A stretch of 64,000 nt of DNA from assembly GCA_029667085.1 (NCBI GenBank), contig JARUHJ010000007.1, positions 1 to 64,000 on the forward strand, read 5' to 3'. Origin of the DNA: Deltaproteobacteria bacterium IMCC39524 (GTDB taxonomy: Bacteria; Desulfobacterota; Desulfuromonadia; Desulfuromonadales; BM103). The notes below the pieces were generated by a model that saw only the letters and a program-made list of their open reading frames with translations, made no database searches and was not told the origin of the DNA. Of this stretch, positions 25,144 to 34,376 are shown piece after piece (the first letter of the stretch is position 1; each line of letters opens with the position of its first letter). The position numbers and the translations under genes are program-made.

Positions 25144-25657
25144 AGTCGATCACCCCTTTCTTCTAGGTGCCCGTTCCCGAAAAAGGCAGGGTTGTTTTAG
25201 CTGTTCTCCCCGCAAATAAATTTTATCTCTTCTGTGCTGTTTAGCAAGTCCTTTGTTTGTTGTTTTTGTCCTGTAAGTATTTAATCTATAAAGAAAATTT
25301 ATGGGATCTGGTTTGTGCCTGCCACCCAAGTTTAAGGTGCTCTGCAAGCGGCTGGAATGCTTGTCTTTTTCGAGGCTCGGCTGGGATTCTTTTCGATTTC
25401 CATGGACGGCAAGCTGACCTTCTCTTTGAGGCCCATCTTCAGTCTTCGGCTTTTCGGATGACCAGTTTTTGTAAATGTCTTGTAAAACCGCATGAAATGG
25501 CCATTGTGTGGCTATAATTTCTTGTGGCCCGGACAAAAAAAAACTATACTCATCAGTTCTGCTTAAATGAAAAATTTGTGTTTAAAAATTCTGCAGGATT
25601 GAGCCTTGTTTCACAGAGGTTTAGAAATGCTCGAATAGTCGCTTCAGGGAGTGTCAT
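25144..25657. other. 514-base divergent gap before the Pfa locus
   Basis: It separates hsp20 (leftward) from the Pfa/Ole locus (rightward), so it must hold both promoters. A TATAAT (25513-25518) preceded by TGG could be an extended -10 box for the Pfa side, with no good -35. No gene or repeat is supported. No sigma-54 site was seen. Confidence 0.35.
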
Positions 25658-27289
25658 TTGCAAAAGTCGCATTACAAACCATCAGAGCCCTTAGGGGTTT
25701 TTGACCCCGTTGAACAGGTTGCTGCAGGGCCGGCTTTGACCGCAGCTTTGCGTCATATCCAGCAACCGCTTTACCTGCAGGCACAGGGTTGTGACACTCA
25801 GGTCATGACTGGCACAGTTGGGCCACTTCATGCGCTTGCCGAGGGACAGGTCTTTAACGGTATGGCCCTGGCTTGTCCGATAGAAAAACTTGGCGATGTC
25901 AGTTTCTGTCGTGACTACGCTATTCGCTATCCATACGTTGGTGGTTCCATGGCCAAAGGCATCAGCTCTGTGGCTATGGTCGAGGCTTTGGCCCATGCTG
26001 GTATGCTTGGTTTCTTTGGTGCTGCGGGACTGTTGATCGAAGAGGTCGAGGCGGCCATTGATCAGCTGGAAAGCTCTTCTGCCGGGCTCACTTACGGCTT
26101 TAACCTGATTCATAGCCCCAACGAGCCGGAGCTGGAAAATGCCCTGGTCGACCTTTACCTGCGTCGTGGCATTAACCTGGTGGAAGCCTCGGCTTTTCTC
26201 GCGCTGACGCCTGCTCTTGTGCGCTATCGAACCCACGGCATCTCTCGTGATGCCCAGGGGCGTGTCATTGCTCCGAACCGCATCATCGCCAAAATTTCCC
26301 GAGAAGAAGTCGCCGCACGTTTTTTTGCTCCACCGCCGGAGCGTTTCTTGCAAAAACTTGTTGCTGCGGGAGACTTGACCGCTGAGCAGGCTGAGATGGC
26401 TGCCGAGATTCCTATGGCTCAGGATGTGACCGTCGAGTCCGATTCAGGTGGACATACTGACAACCGTCCTGCCATGGCGCTCTTCCCGACCATCAAGGCG
26501 CAGAAAAATACCTTGCAGAAAGAGTATAATTACAACCAGCCCCTGCGCGTTGGCCTTGGCGGCGGCATTGCCACGCCAGCCTCTGCGGCTGCGGCCTTTG
26601 CTCTGGGCGTCGATTACCTTGTGACCGGTACGATTAACCAGGCCTGTGTTGAGTCCGGAACCTGTGATGAAGTACGCAAGATGCTCGCCGAGACCCGGCA
26701 GGCTGATGTCACCATGGCGCCGTCCGGCGATATGTTTGAGATGGGTGTCAAGGTTCAGGTGATCAAACGAGGCACCATGTTCTCCATGCGTGCGGCCAAG
26801 CTCTATGAGCTCTACCGCGCTCACAGCAGTATTGAAGATCTGCCTGTCGAAGAGCGCCAGAAGCTCGAAAAGACGGTGTTTCGCAAGAATCTCGATCAGG
26901 TCTGGGAAGAGACGTGCAGCTTTTTCACCCAGCGAGACCCGCGCCAGTTGGCCAAGGCTGAGGCTGACCCGAAGTACAAGATGGCCTTGGTGTTCCGCTG
27001 GTATCTCGGCCAGTCGCCGGTCTGGGCCAATCGCGGTGTCGCCGACCGCAAGCTCGATTATCAGATCTGGTGCGGGCCGGCGATGGGCGCTTTTAACGAA
27101 TGGGTAAAGGGCTCTGTGCTGGATGCGGCCGAACAACGAAAAGTTGCCACAGTGGCTATGAATATTCTCTTTGGTGCGGCCGTGTTGATAAGGGCCAACC
27201 AACTTAAACTTCAAGGGGTTTGTCTCGATGATGAGGCAGAGCTTTCGGCACCCCTGGAAATCGCTCAGATTAAGGAGTTTCTCAGTTGA
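25658..27289 (+). CDS. pfaD: PfaD-type enoyl reductase (nitronate monooxygenase-like)
   Basis: 543 residues, TTG start with CAGGGAG 6 bases upstream. An FMN-binding TIM barrel of the 2-nitropropane dioxygenase superfamily, with the PfaD hallmarks YVGGSMAKGISSVAMVEALAHAGMLGFFGAAG and, near 300-320, GLGGGIATPASAAAAFALGVDYLVTGTINQ. In PUFA synthases this acts in trans to reduce chosen enoyl intermediates on the ACPs, and so fixes where double bonds stay. It stands first in the operon, as in terrestrial myxobacterial pfa1, and its stop overlaps the next start by one TTGA tetranucleotide. Confidence 0.93.
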   Translation: MQKSHYKPSEPLGVFDPVEQVAAGPALTAALRHIQQPLYLQAQGCDTQVMTGTVGPLHALAEGQVFNGMALACPIEKLGDVSFCRDYAIRYPYVGGSMAKGISSVAMVEALAHAGMLGFFGAAGLLIEEVEAAIDQLESSSAGLTYGFNLIHSPNEPELENALVDLYLRRGINLVEASAFLALTPALVRYRTHGISRDAQGRVIAPNRIIAKISREEVAARFFAPPPERFLQKLVAAGDLTAEQAEMAAEIPMAQDVTVESDSGGHTDNRPAMALFPTIKAQKNTLQKEYNYNQPLRVGLGGGIATPASAAAAFALGVDYLVTGTINQACVESGTCDEVRKMLAETRQADVTMAPSGDMFEMGVKVQVIKRGTMFSMRAAKLYELYRAHSSIEDLPVEERQKLEKTVFRKNLDQVWEETCSFFTQRDPRQLAKAEADPKYKMALVFRWYLGQSPVWANRGVADRKLDYQIWCGPAMGAFNEWVKGSVLDAAEQRKVATVAMNILFGAAVLIRANQLKLQGVCLDDEAELSAPLEIAQIKEFLS

Positions 27290-30200
27290 AGAAAAACAGC
27301 GGAGAACAGAATCAGAAGACAGCGGCAACGACGCCGTTGGCAATCGTCGGTATCGGCTGCCTTTTTCCCCAGGCAGAAGATAAGGGAACCTTCTGGACCA
27401 ATATCAAGAATGGTACGGACTCGATCATCGAGGTTCCCGAAACCCATTGGCGTTCAGACGATTATTTCGACGCCGATCCCAAGACGGCTGACAAGGTTTA
27501 CGCTAAGTACGGCGGCTTCCTCTCCCCGGTTGATTTCAACCCGATGGAGTACGGCGTTCTGCCCAATGCGCTTGAGGCGATTGATACGTCGCAATTGCTC
27601 GGGCTGGTTGCCGTAGATCAGGCGTTGCAGGATGCCGGCTATACGACTGAGAAGGAATTCGATCGTGATCGCGTCAGCGTCATCATCGGCGTGACCGGAA
27701 CTCTGGAGCTGGTTGTGCCCCTCGGTGCCCGCCTCGGTCATCCGCGCTGGCGCGAAGCGCTGAAAGACGCCGGCATCGCCGATGCGATCGCCGAAGACGT
27801 TATGCAGCGCATCAGTGATTCATACGTCCCCTGGCAGGAAAACTCCTTCCCCGGCCTGCTCGGCAACGTGGTTGCCGGACGGATCAGCAAACATTTTGAT
27901 TTCGGTGGCACCAACTGCGTGGTCGACGCCGCGTGCGGCAGCTCCTTAAGTGCCCTCAACCTGGCGGCGATGGAACTGGCCGCAGGCAAATCGGACATGG
28001 TGGTCACCGGCGGCATCGATACTTTTAACGACATCTTCATGTACACCTGCTTCAGCAAGACTCCGGCCCTGTCTCCTTCCGGCCATGCCAAACCTTTTGC
28101 CGATAATGCTGACGGCACGACTCTGGGCGAAGGCCTGGGAATTGTCGTCATCAAGCGTCTGGCTGATGCCGAGCGTGATGGGGACAAAATCTACGCTGTC
28201 ATCAAGGGTATTGGTGCGTCAAGTGATGGTCGCGGTGCGGCGATTTACGAGCCGAGCGCTGCCGGGCAGCAGAAAGCTTTGCGCCGGGCCTACGAGCAGG
28301 GTGGCGTTGATCCGCAAACAATCGAACTGATCGAAGCACATGGCACCGGTACCAAGGTTGGTGATGCTGTCGAAGTTACTGCGCTGAAGGAAGTTTTCGG
28401 CGAAGCGGAGTCGCCCTGGTGCGCGATCGGATCGATCAAGTCCCAGATCGGTCATACCAAGGCAGCTGCAGGCTCTGCCGGTCTGATTAAAGCCGCCATG
28501 GCGCTCTACAACAAGACCTTGCCGCCGACCATTAAAGTCGAGAAGCCACAGGAAGCAATGACCGCGGCAACCTCTCCATTCTATGTCAACACCGAAACCC
28601 GCCCCTGGATCCCGCGCGGCGATCATCCCCGCCGGGCCGGTATCAGCGCGCTCGGTTTTGGTGGCAGCAACTTCCACTGTCTGCTTGAGGAATACCAGCC
28701 GCTCAAAGTGGCTGCCGACTGGCAGGGTGATGTGCAGATCGCTGCCTTTAGTGCCGCAGATGAAAGCGGACTGGCCTCCGCTTTGCAGAACTTCCCGGCC
28801 GATGCGGCCTGGAACACTCTGCGTCTGGCTGCTGATGAGAGCCGTAACAATTTTGCTGCACAGCAAGCCTGTCGTTTGCTGATGGTTTTTGAGAAAGACA
28901 AATCCAAGCCTGCCGCTCAGGTGAAAAGCGCTTTGGCTATGCTCAAGAGCAGCGATCAAGATTCCTGGAGCACTCCCGACGGCAGCTTTTTTGCCAAGGG
29001 TGAGCTTGATGGCACATTGGCGATGCTGTTCCCCGGTCAGGGCGCCCAGTACCCGGGCATGCTCAAGGACCTGGCGACCCAGTTCCCGCAATTCCTCGAC
29101 TCCTTCACGACTGCCGATCGAGCTTTTTTGTCTAACACAAACGGCAAGGAAGGTCGTCTGGTTGAACTTGTTTATCCTCGCCCCGGTTTCGACCAGGCCA
29201 GCAGAGATCAGAATGTTGCAAATCTGCAGGCAACTGAAGTTGCCCAGCCTGCACTCGGTGCTGTCAGCCTCGGAGCCCGCGACGTACTGGACACCTTCGG
29301 CGTTACTGCCGAAGCTTATGCCGGTCACAGCTACGGAGAGCTGACCGCCCTCTGCTCCGGCGGCTATTTCGATATTGATGCGTTCCATTCGCTGTCACGC
29401 CTGCGTGGCGAATTGATGGCCGCCGGTGACGGCGACCGTGGTTCGATGCTGGCGGTATCCGCACCTCTCGATCAGGTCGAAACCTTTCTCAAGAATTCCG
29501 GGCTGCAACTCGTTCTGGCCAATCGCAATACTCCCGAACAGGGCGTCCTCTCCGGAGCGACGGCTGAAATAGAAAAAGCCGTCAAGCTCCTCGATGAGCA
29601 AGGCCTGCGTTATAAGCAACTTTCTGTTGCAGCGGCCTTCCACAGTGAGCTGGTCGCTGATGCCAGCGGCCCCTTTGGCGAACGTCTGCAGGAGATCAAG
29701 TTTGGTAAACCGACGGCCAGTGTCTTTGCCAACACCACCGGAAGTGTTTACCCGGAAGAGGCTAAGAAAACTCGCGATATCCTCGCTGCTCAATTGGCCT
29801 GCCCAGTCGACTTTGTCGCAGAAATTGAAGCCATGTACGCAGCCGGCATGCGCACCTTCCTCGAGGTTGGCCCTGGTGCGCGTTTGACCGGTATGGTCAA
29901 AGCGATCCTTGGTGAACGAGCCTGCCAGGCGATTGCCGTCGACGCCTCCAATGGCAAGCGTTCGGGCATCAACGACCTGGCCCGGGCCCTGGCTCAGCTG
30001 AGCGCGCTGGGTTACCCGGTTGTACTGTCGAACTGGGATGAAGGCTACGCTGCAAGCATCAAGTCAAAGCAGGGCAAAAAGCCCGGCATGACGATTCCTT
30101 TGACCGGCGCTAACTATTTCAAACGCCCCGCAAAGCGTCCGCCGGTCGCGCAACAAGCCGCACCCGTTGCAACTCCTGCGGCAGCGCCTGTCGCTCATGC

Positions 30201-33200
30201 TGTTCCGCAAGCGGTGTCGACGCCGAGTTCGACGGCACCTGTCACCGATGCCGGTTCCCTGCAGGAAGCCTTGCAGATGACCCGTCAGAGCATGCAGGCT
30301 TTGCAGAATCTGCAGGAGCAGACGTCGCGCCTGCATCAACAGTTCCTTGCCGGTCAGGAAGCCGCGACCCACTCTTTCCTTAACCTGGTTGATCAGCAAA
30401 ACCGTCTGATACAGGGCCAGCCGTTGAAGCCTGCTGTTGCCCCCGTTGCTCAGGCCCCTGTTGCTGCCGTTGCTCCGGTTCAGCCGATGGCCGCTCCAGT
30501 TGCACCGGTTCCGACAGCTGTGACTGCCGCGCCAGCGCCGATTTTTGCCCCTGCCTTTGACAGCAATAAGGTCTCCTCGATTCTGCTCGCGGTCATCGCT
30601 GAAAAAACCGGTTATCCGGAAGAGATGCTGGAACTGGAGATGACCCTCGATGCCGACCTGGGTATCGATTCGATCAAGCGTGTGGAGATCCTTTCCGCGC
30701 TGCAGGAGCAGTTGCCCGAAGCCCCTGCGGTCAAGCCGGAGGATCTGGGCACTCTACAGACTCTCGGCCAGATCATTGAGCACTTAAGTGCCGGCATGGC
30801 GGCGTCACCCACGGCTGCCGCTGCCGCATTGCCAGCAGTTGACAGCAATGTCGTTTCAGCCACCTTGCTTGCCGTGATCGCCGAGAAGACCGGTTACCCG
30901 GAAGAGATGCTGGAACTGGAGATGACCCTCGATACCGACCTCGGTATTGATTCGATCAAGCGTGTAGAGATCCTCTCCGCATTACAGGAAAAGTTGCCGG
31001 AGGCTCCTGCCGTCAAGCCGGAAGACCTTGGCACTCTGCAGACTCTTGGCCAGATCATCGCTCATTTGAGTGCCGGTATGTCACCGGCATCGGCCGCTCA
31101 AGGTGCTGTGCCGGTTGCGGCCCCTGAGGTTGATGGTCGCCGTATCTCAAGCGTGTTGCTCGAAGTGATCGCCGAGAAGACCGGCTATCCGATCGAGATG
31201 CTTGAGATGGAGATGGCTCTCGATACTGATCTGGGTATTGATTCGATCAAACGCGTCGAAATCCTCTCTGCGCTCCAGGAAAAGTTGCCGGAAGCTCCGG
31301 CCGTCAAGCCTGAAGATCTGGGTGTGTTGCAGACGCTTGGCCAGATTGTCGATCATTTGAGCGCAGGCATGGTCATTGACGCGCCAGTAGCACAGGCCGC
31401 TGCAGCGCCAGCTCTTGATAGCGGTCGCGTTGCAAGCGTGCTGCTCGAAGTGATCGCCGAGAAGACCGGCTATCCGATTGAGATGCTTGAGATGGAGATG
31501 GCCCTCGACACCGATCTTGGTATCGATTCGATCAAGCGTGTTGAAATTCTTTCCTCATTGCAGGAGAAGCTCCCCGAGGCACCGGCGGTTAAACCGGAAG
31601 ATCTTGGCGTGCTGCAAACCCTCGGTCAGATCGTAGAACATCTCGCAGTGGCTGGCAACAAGAGCGCCGCACCGGTAACACCCGTTGCAACGAGCAGTCC
31701 ACTGGATCGTGATGCCGTGGCGGCAACCTTGCTGGACGTGATTGCCGGCAAAACCGGTTACCCGGTCGAGATGCTTGAACTTGAGATGGCGCTTGATACG
31801 GATCTCGGCATCGATTCGATCAAACGCGTCGAGATTCTCTCCGCTCTGCAGGACAAACTACCGGGAGCACCGGCGATCAAACCGGAACACCTAGGCACTT
31901 TACAGACTGTTGGTCATATTGTGGATTTTCTCGCCAGTGTGTCCGGCGTCTCTGAACCAGAGGCGAAGGTTGAAGCGCCTCTTGAGTTGCCGTCTGTAGG
32001 CAGCGGTGTGGAACGCAAGGTCCTCAAGGCGATTCCGTTGCCGTCCTCCGGGAATCGGGAGTCACTAAATCTGGCAAAAGGGTCTCTGGTTTGGGTCAGT
32101 GATGATGGTTCGGAGCTGACCAATGCGCTTTGCCAGCAGCTGGAAGCCCAAGGGCTGAAGGCTGAGAAAACCAGTCTCGCTCAACTTGATGGCCTTGTCC
32201 CGAATGACAACCTGGCTGGGCTGGTCCTGGTTGCTCCACACTCCGGTAGTGATGATCTTTTCCTGCAGAGCGCTTTCCGCCTGATGCAATTGGCGGAGCC
32301 AGCGCTTAAAGCTGCTGCTGATAAGTCTGGAGCGGTCATGGCTACGGTGTCGCGACTGAACGGTTGTTTCGGTCTGGCTGACGGTGGTGCAGTGACCGAT
32401 GCCCTTTCAGGAGGCTTGGCCGGTCTGGCCAAAACGGCCGGGCACGAGTGGCCTGAAGTCGCCTGCAAAGCCTTCGACCTGTCGGCAGACCTGACTGATG
32501 TGAATAAAAGCGCAGAAATGCTGGTTGGCGAACTTCTGGTTGACGGTGTCCAGGAAGTCGGTTTCTCGACTCAAGGTTTGCAAACGCTCAGCTTGGTCGA
32601 AGAAGCTATCTCTGGTGAAAAGCTTGATTCGCCGGTCGATTATGGTGATGTGGTCGTGGTTAGCGGCGGCGCACGCGGTGTGACTGCGGAGGTTGCGATT
32701 GCTCTTGCCGCATCGAGTCGCGCGACACTGTTGCTGCTCGGTCGCAGTGCAGCACCACAATCGGAACCGGTCTGGCTGGAGGGGTTGCAGGGTGAAGCAG
32801 TGATCAAAAAAGCGGTGGTTGCTAATGCCGACAGCCCCCTTAAGCCGAAAGATGTGGGTCGCAAGTGCCAGGAGATTCTTGGCAATCGTGAAATCCGCCA
32901 GAGCTTGCGGCGCATTAAGGAGGCCGGAGGACAGGCCATCTATCGCTCCGTCGACCTGCGTGACGGGGGTGCTGTTGCAGCTGTCATCAAGGACGTTCGT
33001 GAAGAGTACGGTCCGGTCAAGGGTCTGATTCATGGCGCTGGAGTGCTGGCCGATCGCCTGATCAAGGACAAGACCGCAGAGCAGTTTGAGCTAGTCTACA
33101 GCACCAAGATCGCGGGCCTGCGCAATCTGCTGACTGCCGTTGCCGATGATGCGTTGAAATTCATGGTGATGTTCTCGTCATCAACCGGGCGTTTCGGCCG

Positions 33201-34374
33201 CACCGGTCAGGTTGATTATGCCGTGGCCAACGAGATCCTCAATAAGATAGCCCAAGAGGAGGCGGCACAACGTTCTGACTGTCGCGTCCTCTCCCTGAAC
33301 TGGGGGCCTTGGGATGGAGGCATGGTGACCCCGGCGCTGAAGAAAGTTTTCGCTGAAGAAGGGGTGGCTGTCATCGACCTCAAGGCGGGTGCCGATTACC
33401 TGGTCGAGGAAATTGCAACGCCACCGGGTGGGCCGGTCGAGCTGGTGATCCTCGGTGGGCGTGAAGAAGCGGCGAGCGAAGTTTCATCTCAGTCTCATGA
33501 TAATATCTATGTTTCCAAGGCCTTCGACCTGGAGGTCTCGATTGAACAGTACCCCTTCCTCAAGTCCCACGTCATAGATGGCAAGGCGGTTCTGCCAATG
33601 GCGGTGATGATTGAGTGGATGGCGCATGGTGCGATTCATAACAATCCGGGCTTACGTTTCCATGGTTTCAACGATCTGCGGGTGTTGAAAGGTGTCACCC
33701 TGGAGCAGGGGCAAAGCCATACCTTGCAGGTGATGACCGGCAAGTCCTTCAAGAGCGGTGGTGTGCATGTCGTGCCCGTGGAGCTCTCAGGTGTTGCGGC
33801 GAACGGCAAGCAGTTCGTTCACTGCCGCGCCAGAATCGTTCTGGCTGCCAAGCTGCCTGAAGGCAAGGTGGCTATGGAGCGTGTTGAACTCCAGGCTTAC
33901 AGTCGGCCGATCGAAGAAGTCTACCAACCTGACCGGCTCTTCCACGGACCAGACTTCCACGGTATCCGTGAGGTAATTGGCTGCTCTGCTGACGGCATCG
34001 CTTCGATGGTCCGTCCGGCGCCACTGCCGACCGACTGGATCAAGCAGCCGTTGCGAAATTCATGGCTCTCTGATCCTCTAGCCCTCGACAGCAGCTTCCA
34101 GTTGATGATCCTCTGGAGCTTCGAGCGCTACAAGTCTGCATCCCTGCCGGTCTTCGCTGGACGTTATCGTCAGTACCTGGAGCGCTTCCCTGAAAGCGGT
34201 GCCGAGATCCGTATCCGCGTGACCAACCAAAATGCCAGCAAGGCCGCTGCGGAAATCGATTTTGTCGACCCGGGCAGCGGCGCACTGATCGCCCGTATCG
34301 AGGATTACCAGTGCGTGATTGATACGTCGCTGAATGCGAGCTTCCAGCGCAACAAACTGCAGGGAGTTGCCTGA
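27286..34374 (+). CDS. pfaA: PfaA-type PUFA synthase: KS-AT-5xACP-KR-DH
   Basis: 2362 residues, TTG start (AAGGAG upstream), overlapping pfaD. KS (about 15-470) has catalytic Cys217 (DAACGSS), His352 (EAHGTGT) and His390. AT (about 580-900) has Ser682 in GHSYGE and His786. Five ACPs carry the pantetheine Ser at 1129, 1223, 1320, 1415 and 1511 in GIDSIK, spaced 94-97 residues with Ala/Pro/Val linkers. KR (about 1785-2060) has GGARG and Tyr1978. A polyketide-type DH at the end has His2095 and Asp2268. All catalytic residues are present. The AT loads malonyl units and the KS extends them on the ACPs. Confidence 0.95.
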   Translation: MKKNSGEQNQKTAATTPLAIVGIGCLFPQAEDKGTFWTNIKNGTDSIIEVPETHWRSDDYFDADPKTADKVYAKYGGFLSPVDFNPMEYGVLPNALEAIDTSQLLGLVAVDQALQDAGYTTEKEFDRDRVSVIIGVTGTLELVVPLGARLGHPRWREALKDAGIADAIAEDVMQRISDSYVPWQENSFPGLLGNVVAGRISKHFDFGGTNCVVDAACGSSLSALNLAAMELAAGKSDMVVTGGIDTFNDIFMYTCFSKTPALSPSGHAKPFADNADGTTLGEGLGIVVIKRLADAERDGDKIYAVIKGIGASSDGRGAAIYEPSAAGQQKALRRAYEQGGVDPQTIELIEAHGTGTKVGDAVEVTALKEVFGEAESPWCAIGSIKSQIGHTKAAAGSAGLIKAAMALYNKTLPPTIKVEKPQEAMTAATSPFYVNTETRPWIPRGDHPRRAGISALGFGGSNFHCLLEEYQPLKVAADWQGDVQIAAFSAADESGLASALQNFPADAAWNTLRLAADESRNNFAAQQACRLLMVFEKDKSKPAAQVKSALAMLKSSDQDSWSTPDGSFFAKGELDGTLAMLFPGQGAQYPGMLKDLATQFPQFLDSFTTADRAFLSNTNGKEGRLVELVYPRPGFDQASRDQNVANLQATEVAQPALGAVSLGARDVLDTFGVTAEAYAGHSYGELTALCSGGYFDIDAFHSLSRLRGELMAAGDGDRGSMLAVSAPLDQVETFLKNSGLQLVLANRNTPEQGVLSGATAEIEKAVKLLDEQGLRYKQLSVAAAFHSELVADASGPFGERLQEIKFGKPTASVFANTTGSVYPEEAKKTRDILAAQLACPVDFVAEIEAMYAAGMRTFLEVGPGARLTGMVKAILGERACQAIAVDASNGKRSGINDLARALAQLSALGYPVVLSNWDEGYAASIKSKQGKKPGMTIPLTGANYFKRPAKRPPVAQQAAPVATPAAAPVAHAVPQAVSTPSSTAPVTDAGSLQEALQMTRQSMQALQNLQEQTSRLHQQFLAGQEAATHSFLNLVDQQNRLIQGQPLKPAVAPVAQAPVAAVAPVQPMAAPVAPVPTAVTAAPAPIFAPAFDSNKVSSILLAVIAEKTGYPEEMLELEMTLDADLGIDSIKRVEILSALQEQLPEAPAVKPEDLGTLQTLGQIIEHLSAGMAASPTAAAAALPAVDSNVVSATLLAVIAEKTGYPEEMLELEMTLDTDLGIDSIKRVEILSALQEKLPEAPAVKPEDLGTLQTLGQIIAHLSAGMSPASAAQGAVPVAAPEVDGRRISSVLLEVIAEKTGYPIEMLEMEMALDTDLGIDSIKRVEILSALQEKLPEAPAVKPEDLGVLQTLGQIVDHLSAGMVIDAPVAQAAAAPALDSGRVASVLLEVIAEKTGYPIEMLEMEMALDTDLGIDSIKRVEILSSLQEKLPEAPAVKPEDLGVLQTLGQIVEHLAVAGNKSAAPVTPVATSSPLDRDAVAATLLDVIAGKTGYPVEMLELEMALDTDLGIDSIKRVEILSALQDKLPGAPAIKPEHLGTLQTVGHIVDFLASVSGVSEPEAKVEAPLELPSVGSGVERKVLKAIPLPSSGNRESLNLAKGSLVWVSDDGSELTNALCQQLEAQGLKAEKTSLAQLDGLVPNDNLAGLVLVAPHSGSDDLFLQSAFRLMQLAEPALKAAADKSGAVMATVSRLNGCFGLADGGAVTDALSGGLAGLAKTAGHEWPEVACKAFDLSADLTDVNKSAEMLVGELLVDGVQEVGFSTQGLQTLSLVEEAISGEKLDSPVDYGDVVVVSGGARGVTAEVAIALAASSRATLLLLGRSAAPQSEPVWLEGLQGEAVIKKAVVANADSPLKPKDVGRKCQEILGNREIRQSLRRIKEAGGQAIYRSVDLRDGGAVAAVIKDVREEYGPVKGLIHGAGVLADRLIKDKTAEQFELVYSTKIAGLRNLLTAVADDALKFMVMFSSSTGRFGRTGQVDYAVANEILNKIAQEEAAQRSDCRVLSLNWGPWDGGMVTPALKKVFAEEGVAVIDLKAGADYLVEEIATPPGGPVELVILGGREEAASEVSSQSHDNIYVSKAFDLEVSIEQYPFLKSHVIDGKAVLPMAVMIEWMAHGAIHNNPGLRFHGFNDLRVLKGVTLEQGQSHTLQVMTGKSFKSGGVHVVPVELSGVAANGKQFVHCRARIVLAAKLPEGKVAMERVELQAYSRPIEEVYQPDRLFHGPDFHGIREVIGCSADGIASMVRPAPLPTDWIKQPLRNSWLSDPLALDSSFQLMILWSFERYKSASLPVFAGRYRQYLERFPESGAEIRIRVTNQNASKAAAEIDFVDPGSGALIARIEDYQCVIDTSLNASFQRNKLQGVA
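30559..31940 (+). repeat. five tandem ACP-coding repeats in pfaA
   Basis: Five units of about 285 bases. ACP1 and ACP2 share EMLELEMTLD, ACP3 and ACP4 share EMLEMEMALD, and ACP5 has EMLELEMALD; the pairs are also closest at DNA level, which suggests recent duplication in pairs or local gene conversion. Confidence 0.85.
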
Positions 34375-34376
34375 GG

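Noticed and set aside
30559-31940. CRISPR-like spaced repeats
   Set aside because: The units are long, coding, in frame and carry the ACP Ser motif; they are protein-domain repeats.
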